From Rotaria macrura (taxonomy: Eukaryota; Rotifera; Eurotatoria; Philodinida; Philodinidae): a stretch of DNA of 64,000 bases. Every line of letters begins with the position of its first letter. Positions within the stretch are counted from its first letter, which is position 1. The position numbers and the translations under genes are program-made. Positions 13,103 through 27,400 of the stretch are shown piece after piece. The notes under the pieces are model-generated. The model searched no databases and was not told the DNA's origin. It saw nothing but the letters and a program-made list of their open reading frames with translations. The DNA is taken from the NCBI GenBank assembly GCA_900239685.1, contig OENT01000358.1, positions 62,001-126,000 of the forward strand, written 5' to 3'.

Positions 13103-13888
13103 CTGTTTTCCGTCTGTTTGAATAAAAGGAGATCGACTCGCTTCTTGGAGTTTCGTTCGTTATTTTGATAACTATAATATTGTCATCTATTTGCTTCTAG
13201 AGATGACAAAAATCAATGCACCATGTGAATCGCTTTTAGATATAGGACAACAACTCATTTCTTTTTCTTCTTTTTAGATCAAGCGCCATCCGATTGCTCA
13301 TGTAAGTTTTGTTCCTGTATGTGATAACTAATATTGTTGTTCCTTTCGTTTTAATTAGAGATAGTTATATGATCAATCAATGTAAGGAAAAAATTTGTAC
13401 TGTAGTGCTATTGTAAGGTAGAGCTTGTTTGTTTCGAATGGCGTTTCGGTATGAATAGGATCGGGTGATCGTTGAGTGCACTGAAAAGAAAAGCTGCTGC
13501 ACCAAACATTTACAAATGCCAATGATTTGCAACGAAATCGAAGCGTTTTGAGGTTCCATGCGAATAACGCTTCGTCGAGAGCCTTTTGCTTATTCCTTCA
13601 AAGTGAGTTTTTCTCTACAGTTTTCCGACTAAATTCAATACACTATTATCTCATTCGTGCATATCCACTTGAACATCTATGCCAATAAAACTAAAAATAT
13701 GTCTGACCATTCGAGTCTTAACTACTATTCTACGTAGATGTTTCTTACTGTTTGGTCTTAGAACTATTTACAGCAATCTCTTCCGATATTCTCCGAGCTC
13801 TTTCTATCTACTCACACCCATCCCTAATCACTTATGTACTCTTAGTCACTTGTTTCTATACCTACCTAAACCCTGATATATATCCTAG

Positions 13889-14300
13889 AGTACTGCACGG
13901 GTACGGCTTTTCGTACCGGTACCCGACCCGTATCCGATCCGTGGGTTACAATACTGTAATATATCCCCAACCAGAATCATGACAAGTACAAGTACAGCAA
14001 GTAAAATCATTTTTCCTGTGTTTTAAAAAATGTTCTTTTACTAGTACTCTGAAACGAAGTTCTTGGCACTTGTACTTTTGTTCCAAAAACGTACCTGGCA
14101 CTTATACTCATACTTTGGGAAAACTATACTTGTTTCTTATGTCGGATGCATCATAATGAAGGTAATATCTAAGCATGAAGGGCTTTTCCCAAATACAAGT
14201 GTAAGTACAAATACAAGTACTAGCGCAAGTATTCACCAGATACACTCTGTACTTGGCACTTATAATTTTACTTTTACTGGAAAAAGTACTTGCACATATA
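13889..14300. repeat. Short-word-rich repeat (AAGTAC/GTACTT)
   Basis: The tract repeats AAGTAC/GTACTT words in both orientations (for example GACAAGTACAAGTACAG near 13980 and AATACAAGTACTAGCGCAAG near 14210). The left edge has GGGTACGG...CCGGTACCCG words. The outer edges AGTACTGCAC and AAAGTACTTGCAC are weakly related. It resembles the word-saturated elements at 42-63 kb in style but its boundaries are uncertain. Confidence 0.4.
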
Positions 14301-14633
14301 CTTTCGTTCGAGCTCTGTTCTCAACGCTTTATTTCGATATCTAACCCCTTGTTTCTATACATTGGAGACAAAAAGTACCATATCGAATTATTTTGGTGAA
14401 ACATCTAAACTCAAAAAAACGTTTCGTAGATCTTTGTTCAAAACCCAGAAATGTTTCTATTTCGATGCAAAATTGAATCCTTTTTAGGTTTCGCAGTATT
14501 TTGAGAAACTACTTTTGGTTTAAAGAAAGCACGAAAAACCTCGGTGGTTTCACGTGGCACCTGTTTTCAGTGTGTGTCACGTTTAGGGGTTGCCATTTGC
14601 TTTACTTTATCAGTAAAGTTAAATACCAGAGCT

Positions 14634-15672
14634 CTGCAGGATGCGAGATCAGTCCCATCTAAGGACTGGATGGGACGATAAAGATGGCGGGATGGAGCAG
14701 GACAGGACTGATTCTTCTCGGGATGAGACCAGATCAATTAACTTCTTTGTCCCGCTAATTTCATACAAGCACAATCGATATTGATTATTGTGCATCCATT
14801 CCAGTTTTGGTACAACTATGCATTGAGTTAAGCATGTACGCGTTACTCAAGCAGACAAACATTTGGAAAAAGGCGTTTGAACATTCAATCGGGCACCGCA
14901 ATTGTGAGTCACTAAAGATTATTAATGAAAGACAAGAACTGCGTTTTTTACGCCGAATTTTCACGTTCTCAGCGTGAGGACGGATTAAAGCTCTGATTTT
15001 GAGCGTTAAAATGCACAATTATTCGAGAACTTAGAAACCAATGCGTTTAAACGCTGAGAATCAGAGTTTTAATCCGTTTTCATGCTCGGAAAGTGAAAGT
15101 TCTGCGGAAGATACGCATTTCTTGCGTTTTTTTAATGAGCGGTAATGAGTCACAATTGTAGTTCCCGATTAAATATTTAAACGCATTTTCCCGAATGTTG
15201 GTCTGCTTGGGTAGAGGTCATTCGATTGGATGTCTTCACACAATGTCAATATGTTACTGGTATGAAACGAAACAGTGATTGTATTCTAATAATTGTTCGA
15301 GTCCTTTCAGTCTCTTTTATTAATTAGATGTTGAAAATATGCTTCTTCTTAGATCAGTTACTCGAGGAGCAATATTTTAGCTAGTATTTCTTGTTGTAGT
15401 TTTCATTGTTTTTTTTTGTAATAAGGAATTTCTCATGTAAGTATCGTAGTGATAGAATTTTTCTTCATTTAAATGTTATGTTGTAACTGATATATAATAA
15501 AACAAATAGATTTCCTTTACCAAGAAACTAGAAATCATCTGACATGTTACAATCACATTATCAGATAAAAAGAAAGAATTACGATTATATGTTAGAATAA
15601 CACGGGATGGAACGGGATCGTAAAAAGCAAATAAAGTGGGGCGGGATGGGACTAATATCCCGTCGGCTGCGG
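14634..15672. mobile_element. Probable non-autonomous element with GGGATGGGAC-rich ends
   Basis: The left end starts CTGCAGGATGCGAGATC followed by AGTCCCATC, and the right end read in reverse gives CCGCAGCCGACGGGATA then TTAGTCCCATCCCG. The two ends are therefore imperfect terminal inverted repeats. Both ends are rich in GGGATGG/GGGAC words. The centre is occupied by the fold-back at 14846-15211. No transposase frame is visible. I did not find an unambiguous target-site duplication. Confidence 0.5.
14846..15211. mobile_element. Fold-back (MITE-like) element, near-complete palindrome
   Basis: The two halves are inverted copies of one another almost to the centre. The left arm runs CAAGCAGACAAACATTTGG..., CAATTGTGAGTCA..., GACGGATTAAAGCTCTGAT... 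and the right arm carries the complements of each in reverse order, ending CCGAATGTTGGTCTGCTTG. Arms are about 170 bp with some mismatches. It lies inside the larger element at 14634-15672, so it is probably the younger insertion. No coding capacity. Confidence 0.85.
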
Positions 15673-18015
15673 ATATGTGTTATATATATTCTATTTTACT
15701 TAACATTTTTAAAGTAAAATAAAGATACAATGCCACTTCCAAGTCACGGTGTAGAACATATGAGACCTTATCAATCATCTCAATTTCAAGGTAGACTGTT
15801 TCATATCTCGGAAACTTTTAAAAGATTTTTCCAAGATGTTTATTGGATGGGTAACGCATAGCGATCTATTTGGTGTCGGATTTTTCAAAAACACTCTCAT
15901 GTTTTCGTGGGATAAGGTTTCCTTTTAGAGATTGGTGCTTATGGAGAGAGAAAAATAGGTCTCTTCCTACACCCGCTTGATAGTTAATTATTGTTTGTTG
16001 ACGTGCAGCAAAGGAATGAAATGAAGAAAAATCTTACTAGACAAGAAAGATTCTTGCTTCAGACATTTTTATTTTTTTGAAGGGAAGACACAAAAACTGA
16101 ATGCGCTTGAAACTGGTATGATTAATCGACTTTTGTATCCAATGATACGCTTTGGAATAAGTGTATAATGGCCGAACTCGTATTGTTGTGATTGAAAAAG
16201 TCGAGTAATGCACAAAATTCTTAGAAAAAGTCTCTTAATTTCTTGGAAAAGGATGAAAATGAAAAAGTAAACGTGAAACAACGGAAAATTTGAATGGCAT
16301 AAAAACCGAACCAATGCGATGTTAGTTCTTGAACAATGGTTCACTCGATCATAGTCTCAGTTGTTTCTCGCCGAAGGTTATCTAGTAAAAACATAATTTA
16401 AAGTCTAATTCAAGCTATAACGTTCAAAATGGCTTGGAAAATGTTTTCTTCATGTCTTTAAAAAGAAAATTGAATATCCCTCCTACGACAAGTTTTACAG
16501 AAAACTTGTTCCAATGGCTAGATATTAGTTTTTTGAAGGGTGAGACCAAATCAATCCATATATTTTGAATTTACTACCATCATTCACTGCGCTATTTGTT
16601 GAACATCGACATCGTGGTTTGTTGTTATTTTTTATGTAACAAGAAAAACAATATTTTAGGTAAAATTGATACTGTGTTATATTAAAGTAAGAAGCTTGAG
16701 ACAGTGTCACGATCTTTGTAATGGCATAGAAGAAACTTCTCAAATCTTTTAATCATTCTATTGTGAAACATGAATTCGGTGGGACAGACTTTGGCAGTTG
16801 ATTTACGATGATTTTGTTTTCACAGAACTTTTGCCATTAACAAGTCTTTTCTATGGCCAATGCAAAAGTTTTTGTCAGCAGGAGTTCAATTAAAACAACT
16901 TCTGGCATTTATCGAAGGTTCATCTTTAATATGAGGGAAGTTTTAATGTTTGACATAATTTTTTCTTATCACCGAACAAAAGCGTTCTCTCGTATAGGAC
17001 TTTTGGATATGCTATATCCTACGACAATGTAAAAGCTCTAGCCGTAGTTTAACAGGCATCTCATATCTTGGACCGTACTGCACACAGACCACGTAAAAAA
17101 TCAGTGAAAAAAATGATCATTTGAATGCAATTGTTATCTCATCTTTTTATTTTAACGCATTTTAATCGCGATGACTATAAAACGGTTTTCTATCCAGTTA
17201 TAATCTCGAGACTTCACTTTTTAATCGTTTTTCTAACTCGGCATTTCAACAAATGATAAGCGCAACACTAGGCTCATCTTTGGTGTGTTTGCAGATGCAA
17301 CAACTATACACCCATGTAAAAGATTTTGGATTAACAATTACAGTGAAAATCAATTATTCTATATGACACTATTATAATCTGATTTTTCAGCTCTAAATGG
17401 CAAAAGATTTTTTTATTTTAATCGATTGACGTCAGATTTTTCGATCGCTTCATTCGATCAGGATGTTCCATGTTGAGGTCAATGTTAGCAGGCTGTTTTT
17501 TTCTCACTATGTTCGAATATATTTTTATCGACGATTACCAACGAAAATTGAATTCAATATTATAATAGATGTCGGAAGTTTTTTAAGAACGAAATATCAT
17601 TTCTAATCTCACAGTTTAACTCCAGTCTTCTTGTTACAAAACTCATCGACTTGCACCAAGTATACGCTCACTTGTCGCTGAACTAGCTACAATTTCTTGA
17701 TAGCCTTTCGGCCGCTGCAGTAAGCTATCGACAATTCAATGCTCAATGTTTCCATGACGCAAATTCTCATTCTTGTTTAACTGTATTCAATTTTACTTTC
17801 GCGCATAACAATCGATATCGTCGTAGTTAGAGTCATGAAGGGTGCGCATTTCTTATCCTACACATTGGCCCTATCCTACCATAAGCTGGACTCTACTGTA
17901 AGGTGAACTGTCAAAGTCTATACTGCAAAGTTCATGTTATAGTTCTTAGTTTGTTCTTAATTAGCAAAGAGAAAGCAATAATCGATTATTTTAAGTTCGA
18001 ATTCGAAAGTAAAGA

Positions 18016-20098
18016 TTAATCATAGATACATTCTTTTTCACAATAATCCGTATTGTTCCACCAACTTAAGTTGGAACTCGCAGTTGGTTCACTGTCCAAG
18101 ACTCGCACCATGAGACCGTAACAGATGATATTATCACGAATGAGTTCTTGTCTATTATTATTTGACTGTATAATCCATTCAAGTCGGTCATTAGAAATAT
18201 GTTGATCGATGCGCGTGTTCTTGTAATTTTCTTGCAGTAACGATTCAGGTTTGGGATTGCCTAAAACAGCTGGATTCACACGGCATTGAAACACGAGTTG
18301 ATAGTATAGGCATGTAGTTGCATTATCGGCAACATTTCTCCATAGGTACGTAAACCGTGGATGGGCTGCATATTCAATACTAGGTGAAAAACGAATGGCT
18401 TGTTCATTTACGGGGCCAAAATACGGTCTAGTTGATACGCATAAACCAGATGTTAAAATGAATGGCGCATAGTAGCCTCGTGTCCCGTAATATGCAGTGT
18501 GCCATGAACCCCATTTAGCTTCAAATGTTGCATCATTCTCGGCCACTTTAATACCGAACCGTTGCCATCCTACTCAACTAATAGTGTACATTTGAAAAAC
18601 AAAAACAACAGCTTTCGACTACCTTCTGGGCATGAAAATTCTTTATTTTCTTGATCATTTAAATCAAACGACAATTCGTTATTTGTTAACTCGCTAGAAC
18701 TGATGCGGATTTTGTTCCATTTGAAATCCATCAAAATCTTTTCGATAGGTAAAGCAGATTTACCTAAAACAATCGAATCTATTCGACAGTTGAAGTGTGT
18801 GCAGCAATGCTGAATAGTTTCAATGTTTAACATTGGCGATCCATTAGCCTTCTCATATCCAGATATTTGTTTGATTACTGATGGACCATTCGGTGCAACG
18901 ACAAGAAGGTGAAGAAGAGCGTCATCTTCTTCGACACGTTCAATTTTGATAGAACCCATCGGTAAGTGCATGATTTTGCAGAGATCCAAGCAGAATTGTC
19001 GCTGAATAGAACTTCTATTCCATGAAGATTTGCTGTCTTGAGCCTCGAGACGCATGGCCATCGAAAGATCTCCAACTGTCAAAGACAAATAAACTTCATC
19101 AAAGCTCTACGCATTCTCCTACCTGCTTTTTCTTCGCTATAATCTATGAGAATCGACATGATTCTGTCAGATTCGTTGCTACGATGGAGGATCCTTTTGA
19201 ATTTCATACTTAATTGAAACTCATTTAATGAACGAGCCGATAATTGATAAAGAGCGCTGACTAATTCATTTGCTCGTATCTGTTGCTCGATGCATCTCTG
19301 TGCCAGTTCCATTTCCATGTTTTGTAAAATTTGTTTTCCTTCGCAGCGTTTTTCTTCTTCTCGACGTTGTGTATACAATTGAATAAACTTCGCGTTACTC
19401 GATGACTCCGTCGTACGATAAAGGGAGTCGATTATGTGTTCACTAGAGATTGCATCTTCGTTCATTCGATGAGTAAACCTTTTTATAAGCTTCTTTCGAC
19501 GAGCCCAAAGAGGCTCACGCTCTCGAATACACTGCATAAGTCTTCCTTTCGCAGAAAAAGCCAATAGATCACCAGAGTCAGTGCCTTTGCCAATCGTTCG
19601 ATTGAGTTCATTTACATATGCATAATGTTGCCGCAGCCATGATGATATTGCACATGTGCATTCAATCGACGTGTTGTTGAAGTCAATCATGTTAAATAAA
19701 TGAGCCAATTCACTGTCGATGTTTGCGATTTGTTGACGTATTCTATTGCTAGCAGTTCTTATTCGATCATTCGTCTCTCGATTACTATTCTTCGTTGTTG
19801 ACATTTGAACTATAGTGTCAACATCAGATTTGATGTCATCAAGAGCTTTTCGAAATTCGTATTCAATCATTTGCTGTGTTGTTTGCAAAGCAAGATCGCT
19901 CTTAGTAAGATCATCGGAGAATTTTTCGACAAGTTTTATTTCGTCCTGATCGTTCTCTGTGTCGTAGTCGGATGATATTTCTAGAACTGTAGTACGCACC
20001 TTTTTAAGATCACGTTCAAAATCGCCAACTTGTTTAATATTAGCGGTTAATTGTTCGTCAACAAAACGTTTCAAACAGAAAGTTAAATCGTTGTCCAT
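18016..20098 (-). CDS. Three-exon gene: helical N-terminal region plus PARP/ART-like C-terminal domain
   Basis: Complete gene of 660 codons from three exons: 20098-19123, 19075-18623 and 18569-18016 (introns 47 and 53 bp, all joins in frame). Residues 1 to about 320 are hydrophilic and helical with many Glu/Lys/Arg (coiled-coil-like: IKQVGDFERDLKKV, QRREEEKRCEGK). The middle carries a globular region with Cys/His (IQHCCTHFNCRID). The C-terminal 200 residues begin GWQRFGIKVAENDATF and contain WGSWHTAYYGTRG, FGPVNEQAIRFSPSIEYAAHP and YYQLVFQCRVNP. This order (x-GT, then S-x-x-Y, then a strand) is typical of the PARP/ADP-ribosyltransferase fold and of expanded rotifer families. The usual catalytic His of the HGT motif is Tyr here (YYGT), so NAD binding or catalysis may be altered or lost. 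The fold call is by motif order only; an unrelated domain remains possible. No signal peptide or membrane segment. Confidence 0.8.
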
Positions 20099-23000
20099 CG
20101 AACATAGAATTAGTAAATTGTCTAAAATAAGAAGAATTCGAACTAATTTTTAAGTACTTGAGTCGTTAAATACGTCTCATATATTGAATATGATAAGCTG
20201 AATACATTTTACACATACCTGCTAAGCGTGGGTGTCTCGCCAGAGAATGATGTTCTCTCTGATTTATATTTGCACAATGATATCTATATGAAACACGAAC
20301 TATCGAATTCAATTCACATGGCTTTGTTGACAAGTTTTATCTATAGGTTAAAGAATTTTTCAAAACGTTGTAAAACTTGTAAATAACGTAAAGTCACCGA
20401 GATAACTGTCTTTTAATTTTACTTTTAAAATTTTCTCGACTAAACTAATCTCAATGGGTATTTTCAACCACCGCTTATCTAACGTGTTTTTTACTTCAAT
20501 ATTTGCAAAAGAAATTGATACTTCTACTTATCAGAGTTCTCATAAATTAACGATAGTAAAACGTTATTTATGTCAAAAACGAACATTTTACGACCCATGT
20601 ATTTCAATGCTTATGGAAGAAGACAGCATGTTGTTGTCTTCATCGTAAAAATATATGTTGATAATTAAAAACACAAATCTCCTAGTGTAATGTAGAAATC
20701 ATGACTAATCTTCTCTCTGTTTTTCTTACGTTAACTCTTATGAATTACTGTACTATCTGCGTTGAAAACTGACAACGTCCAATGAGATGTAAATGCTGAT
20801 CGTTTCTCGGCAAACGTAAATCTATTTAACAAGTTTTATATGACTTTCCCGCTATCTTTTGTTTTCGAATACTTAACATTAAGTATTTCTTCCCTTTGAA
20901 CGAGAGCTCTAGATCGCCACTCGTTGCCGATTTACGATTTATCTAAATATGTTTTGTTTGCTTATGCTCTTGAATTTTGACCTTAAAAAGATCATGAGTA
21001 CAAAATTATTCAATCGATAGTACAATTACGAAAGATTCTGAGAATATCAATTAGTAATTAAATCCAACATCTATGTTTGAGATCGACTATTCGTTTTTAT
21101 GTCATACCGTTTACCGAAAAAACCGTACTTAAACAGTTGCAATTCAAGCCAAGCAAGAAATAATCAAAATATATCGATGACAGATTTACTATGTACACTT
21201 AAATGTTTTAATTCATCTCGTGAGATGAAAACACAAAATACATGGATTCAACTAACAAGTAAGAAATGAGAGTACCACAAAGAAGCAGCTGGGTACAGAA
21301 AAGTAAGGCTAATAAAATGTCCATGCAATGTTTGTTAAGATTCACTGGGGATTGGTTTCCATCTTTTCCTCCATGGTAATGCTAACAGAGGGAATAGATT
21401 CTTGTCTAGTTGTCGTTTTCAAAAGGCTCTCGCGATTTACTGATTTCCGAGCAAACAAAAGATAAACTTCTTTTCATGCGATTCACAAATCTTGTTCAAT
21501 CGGTGATCAAAAGAAAATGAAGTAACACCGTCAGTATTGCATTTTATTGTAGTATTTCATTACTCGACCGAAGAAACACATCATTAAAAATATAACTGAT
21601 TCACCATTATCGATTCCTAAACTGAATTAATTATACTACACACTCTGCTTAATTAACAACTGATGCAAAAGTCTGGCCACAAATGTTTGACCTGATTATG
21701 AGGGGTTCATGGAAAAGGTTGATTGGTCAAAATGTTGAAGATGAAAATATCGAAGATAGAATAAATAGATGTCTACGGTACACGTACGGTTATCTATTCG
21801 ACCTACTATTGACTATTACTTGAGGGTGTGGGTACGAGTCCCGGGAAGGGTGCCCTTATGGTCCGGAGGTAAATACGGTTGAGGATTGTTTTGATTAGTA
21901 TAAGATCTTTCTTTACCGACGACAATCGACATTCATATTCATACCAATACCCTACAATATTTCAGTTTCCTTTTCTATGTTATCCACAAAATCCAATTGT
22001 GAGCTCACGCAAGGTCGTGAAAAATGATTTGTTCTCTTGTCACCAGTCAGAACAAAGTCTGCAGATAATATATATATATATATTGAAAAAAGTATATTAG
22101 GTTAGCAAATGTTCAAATCTTTTAATTTTCAAAAGATGTCGAAAATCCACTGTAAATTTACTCTGTTTCTTCTAGAATTTAATTTTCATCAGTAATATAG
22201 CTTTCAAAAATATTAATGGATTAAAGTAAAGTATTCAGAACTGGCTCTTTAAGATTCCAGCTTTGTGAAGCCCATGAAGCCGAAGAAGACTACCGCTATA
22301 GCAATTCTATCGCAGCAATTTTCTGCTAGAATCCATAGATTTCCACATCACTTCTTCACGAAGTGATTGCACTTTCGTCTATTCTTGTTGATAGGAGCAC
22401 TGATTGAGTCAATCGACGTCTGTTATTTCAGAAGCAGAATATTTTCATATCATCTGGTAATCAAATTCATTTTGGTTCAATTTTGTCACAGTATCATTTC
22501 AGTTATGGAATGGGATGGCATGGAAAAAGTTTCCGAAAACACTCGTAAAACTAAACATTCGGGAACATATCGAAATTTAGAAGTTTACTAAGTATTTTCG
22601 AGTGACTTGTAAAAATCAAAAAATTCCAGTCTTCATTAGTGTAACCGTTTGTTTTGAGATAAGCACTTTTGATTGACAAAGTTGACTTAGTCTAATAGAA
22701 GAAGAAAAAGATTTCTAAAACCTTATGCAAGCTTACAATGAGGTCCTTAACTTGCGCCAAGATTATTGTGCACCTGTGATTACGCAGTGGTTGATTTAGG
22801 TTCGTAGATTTGCATCACCACGGTTTTATCATATCTACTCTGGTTGAAAGATAGAAGAAAAATGTTTTCTAACATATTTCATTTCTTTTCGACACGAATA
22901 TTTATGTTAGGGATTTAAAATTGTTGAGTGTTTGAAAAAATTGAATTTGATTAGATTGAAAATTTATCGAAGAAAGAAAATATTTTAAAAGTTAAAACAA

Positions 23001-24979
23001 AAAACATTTTCAACAAGGTTAATACTGCGCAGTTGTTCTTAATCGCAGGGTTGCTCTTACTTGCAGTTGCGTCTTCACTCGTTAACCTTTCAATGCTCAT
23101 ATCTTTCAAAAAAAAACGCTGATTGATTTTTGCTTTCTCATTGAATTCAAATGATCGATTCCGTATTTTCTCTGGGTCACGTTGACGAAATAAAGCAGCA
23201 ACCAACCTACGAAGTAGTCTCAAATAAAACTAGACTTAACAAAAAACAAAAATTTTTTCTTTTTTGTTCATCTATAATTGTACGATCAAATTGATCCTTT
23301 TCGTTTTAGAACTGTTTCTATACGTTTATTGAATTCATTCATATCTTTCACACATGTCTACCTTGGCGTTAGAAGAAGATTTAGACTTTTCGAGACATTT
23401 GAGCACGTTATTATTGTTTTCGATTGAAATAAGAAATCAAATGAACTGATGCTCTCGTCCGTATGTTTCATCTTTACTCTCTATTCAATATAAGAAGATC
23501 GAAGCTTTCATCAATGTTTAATGTCGAATATTTGATTGATTGTAAAAAGATCAGTTATCTATACGAGTCTAACTCTATGTTCTATCCGTTCATATTAGAA
23601 GATTGCTCTTCTAATATTCATGCTATGCGTGAATTACCCTAAAAAAGACTCTCAATACTGAGACAATGTTGCAACCGGTAGGACTTTTAGTGGATTGGCA
23701 ACAGTTACTGCGAAGTTTTCTTGTCTTGAACAAGTCATATTATCCTTTCGATGAGTTATATGTATCACTAGACCGCTACAAATAATATTTGAGGCTTTAA
23801 TGAAAGGCAATTATCAATCGGTATGGAAATCTCAAGAAAACAATGCGTCTCAAGTCTAGAGAAGTTAATGAGATGTCACAATCCAACTCATTTAAAATTG
23901 TCTCTTCTCGACTGAGCAACATGACGACACTCTTTCATCCAAGGCATGAGAATTTACATGCTCGAAAGAACTTCCCAGATTGTCCGACAAGTTGCTTTTT
24001 GTGGTGGTGTACTTATCTACAATCTAAATTATAAGGTTTTCATGATCAGCTTCTAAAATAGTAACAGTAATTTCATTGCTTTTCAGTAATTTATTTGTCT
24101 AGAGATTGCAATGAATGCTTGCTTTTCATTGCATATCTCCATAAATTTTGTCTCTGTTAATAACTATCTATGGCAGTGAAATCTCAGATCCCAACAGATT
24201 CTCAATTTTCATTGCAAACCAATGAAATATTTGCCGATCAGAGAAATCCCTAGTCAACTCTAGATGTCCTATGTGATCATCAACACGTTTGTTTGATATC
24301 TGTTTTATACCTGTAAAAGATCCTGTGCGAATCATACATAGTGAAATCAATTATAATGTAATAAATTACAATAACAAGCAATGGCACAACTTTCTTCCGG
24401 TGAGATACTGATATCGATATCGAACTGATTCTAATGAATACGAACTCATTATGACGACTACGCTTATTCACATTTCTGTATAAAGAGGGTCATCGATACT
24501 GTAAAACCAATGTAGGATGCACCAATGAACAGCACTGCCATCCATATGTTTTTACTAGCCCGGTAAAGAGTCTTCGAATGCATCGAACCGACTGTTTACC
24601 GTTACCGGTTGCAACACTGCACTAAGAGAATAAATTCTGCCATGAGAATGACGAAAAAGATAATATTTTCATGATGCAACTAGTTGAAGACACTCATCTA
24701 AAAAACTAGATCTCATTGGTTGTTCAATCTTGCCATTACTTATGTTTTTCTATTCGAAATGAACTGTCAATTAGTAAATCATTCCTTTGTCTTTTAGTTT
24801 CTTTTCGCTTTTGTCAAGAATGTAAGAACAGAGATCAATTTAATGATTTCACGCAGGGCATTTGTCTTAATTAATGTTCTATTGCCATGTTGAATATTAT
24901 AATGCTTTGTGCACATCCATCAGTCAAGATATTAACTAGGTTGATGTGTAATGTCGTAATCAGCTCTGCATTCAACTCT

Positions 24980-25010
<31 letters not shown>
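24980..25010. repeat. (CT)n microsatellite
   Basis: About 14 uninterrupted CT units, followed directly by TTTCAG. Confidence 0.95.
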
Positions 25011-25014
<4 letters not shown>

Positions 25015-27380
25015 AGGTAGTCACTAGTGTCCTTTCAAATTATCACCAATTTATTTTCATTACAAAAATATCAAACAATCTTTACTTTGATAAATCGTAG
25101 TGCATATTCTCAAACTCATAGTTACTCGAGTAGAATATTTCTTCCCTATTGTTTACATCATAGGATAGTACGATTTCTTTTTCTATTTTTCTTCCTCTTG
25201 GTTTGTTTTACCGTATAAAACTCGTGGATATTGATCTCGAATCTCGATTGTTCACGTCATATTTATTCAGCAAGGTTTAGCAATAGAATTACGTTTGATT
25301 TACACTTGGTTAGTCAATGTCAATGCATGATGCTATTTGTCGATGGGATTATTCGATCGTGGTAAATATTCAATAACTCATTCTTAGATATTTCAAGACT
25401 GCAGAGTAAATTTTTGTTTACCCCATCCGACTAACTAATTTAACGCTATACAATATTAGATAAATGAAAGAGACACATTTAAATTGGCACATCCACTACG
25501 ATGATTACAGGCGCCACAATGATGAAAAACGATAACGTACACCATTGTTTTCGAAAGTTTACGCTCGTCGATAGTCGTAAATTGAAGTTTTGGTAAAGAC
25601 AGTATTACGAGCCAATATTTATCGTATTCTGCGCTGTTAGTAACAATCGTCAACGACATGCACATTGTGTATCCGATTGTTTAAATTCATTTACGATACG
25701 ATGAAACACTAGCATTATAATATCGCTCCTAAACAGAATAAGATACTATGAAAAGCGGCCATTCACGATCGGACTTGTTTGATCTGAAAAATTAACCTCC
25801 CAGTTAGGGCCAGAGTGATCCTAAAACATCTGGGGCTCTCTCTATTTATCTCGAAATAATTTATCTGATCTCTGATAGTGTTACTCACTTGCGAAAATCA
25901 CAACAGTGGGTTGTCAGATTGAATTCAATAAGATAAAAGAATGCTCTTTTGGAGTAGACTCTGATCGGCATGACCGATGAAGAGTAAGCATCATTGAACC
26001 GCTTGAAGTCGTTCAATCGATGAAAACTGAATAGATTTGTACATCGTTACTGTTTGCCTTTGTAACGATCTGTAACTGACAAGACGTGTGGCTAGGCCAT
26101 GATCTACGACTTTCATTCAATGCGTGTATTTATGAAGCAAAGTTTAATCTCACACAACTAATTGGAATGAAATTGTTGTACCGAAAATCTGGTTTTCTGA
26201 ATAATGAGCGTGAGTTTCTTTATGTTCAAGTGTGACGATGTAAATCAGTTTGGAAATGTGATGCTCTATCAGAAGTTTGTTTTATTGAATCAATTGTCAT
26301 CACAGTTGGCGAAGCTATCACGCTTCGCTACAATGAATCAATGTATCAATGTTCTACATGGACTTTGTATTCATGTTCTTCACAGTAATGTTTTAACACG
26401 ATGTGATCAGTTCATAGTTCCTTGAGTAAGGAATTTATCTAGTTCGACACTGATTGTGATCCGTTCATATTCCTAGCTGGAGCAGTTGTTTGGGTTAGAT
26501 TGGTCTTGAACCTATCTAAGACTAAAATCGTTTTGCCGTTCCTAATAATAATGAGTGGCATTGCAGAAAATCACTTTGAGTGCATGCTGTAAAACATCAT
26601 TTTCTCTGTTTCCAACTTAAAATCAGAACTTTAAGATTAGTTCTATTTTTGTTGCATACGTATTTCTCACGCTGGTACGTGTCTTAGATTTTAAACAATT
26701 CTTTCTATCTGTGAGGGACAAATTTTGGTCGCTTGTAGACATAGAAAATGATTTCCACATTACAGATAAAATAACGGTTGGAACTCTAGACAAGAAATTA
26801 CCCATTTCTTGTGAATCACCAGTTATATTGGAAAAAGCTTTTGCTGTACTAATAGAAAGAAAAGTAATGTTTGCAATGATCGTGTGAAGATATTTCGTTT
26901 CGAACTTATATCCAGTAAAAGCGTATGCCAGAAATTATACTCCTATGAAATAAAAGACATGTTTCGAATAAAATTCTTTACTATTATTTTCTTTCTAAAT
27001 GACCATTATTATTGACCTAAATATGCAATATCGATGAAGATTTTGTCATGAGAACATAGATAAAAAAACGCATTTTTTCCTTGTCTTATGTAATAAAATT
27101 TGTTTTTTAAAATCCTTCGACTATGTTGCATATGAAATAAATACGGAACGATTGAAACCGTTGATTGTCGATCGAAATAGAAGATAATATTGATATGCAT
27201 AATAACTACAGATGTATAATGAATACATGTTCGGAGATGTATGACAAGACTCAAGGATGTTGGAGGTTTTCAATGTGATATTGACCTTTCAAATAAATGA
27301 GCATCGCACACAGATAGCGATATCTGGTGGAAATCGATATGGATCATTCAACAAATGGTGAATAAAGAGATTGTTGAAAA

Positions 27381-27400
27381 GAACGAACGAACGAACGAAC
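27381..27400. repeat. (GAAC)n short tandem repeat upstream of GCNA
   Basis: Five GAAC units lie about 65 bp upstream of the GCNA start codon, in the presumed leader or promoter. Confidence 0.9.

Larger units (their letters stand above)
13103..18015. other. Gene-poor stretch carrying repeats
   Basis: No convincing gene. It contains the GTAC-rich repeat at about 13.89-14.30 kb and the nested elements at 14.63-15.67 kb, listed separately. From 15.7 to 18.0 kb I see only AT-rich sequence with short unrelated open frames on both strands. Confidence 0.4.

Noticed and set aside
21780..21860. B-box-like GGTACGAGTCCC suggesting a tRNA
   Set aside because: I could not fold a cloverleaf around it, and the A box is not at the expected distance.
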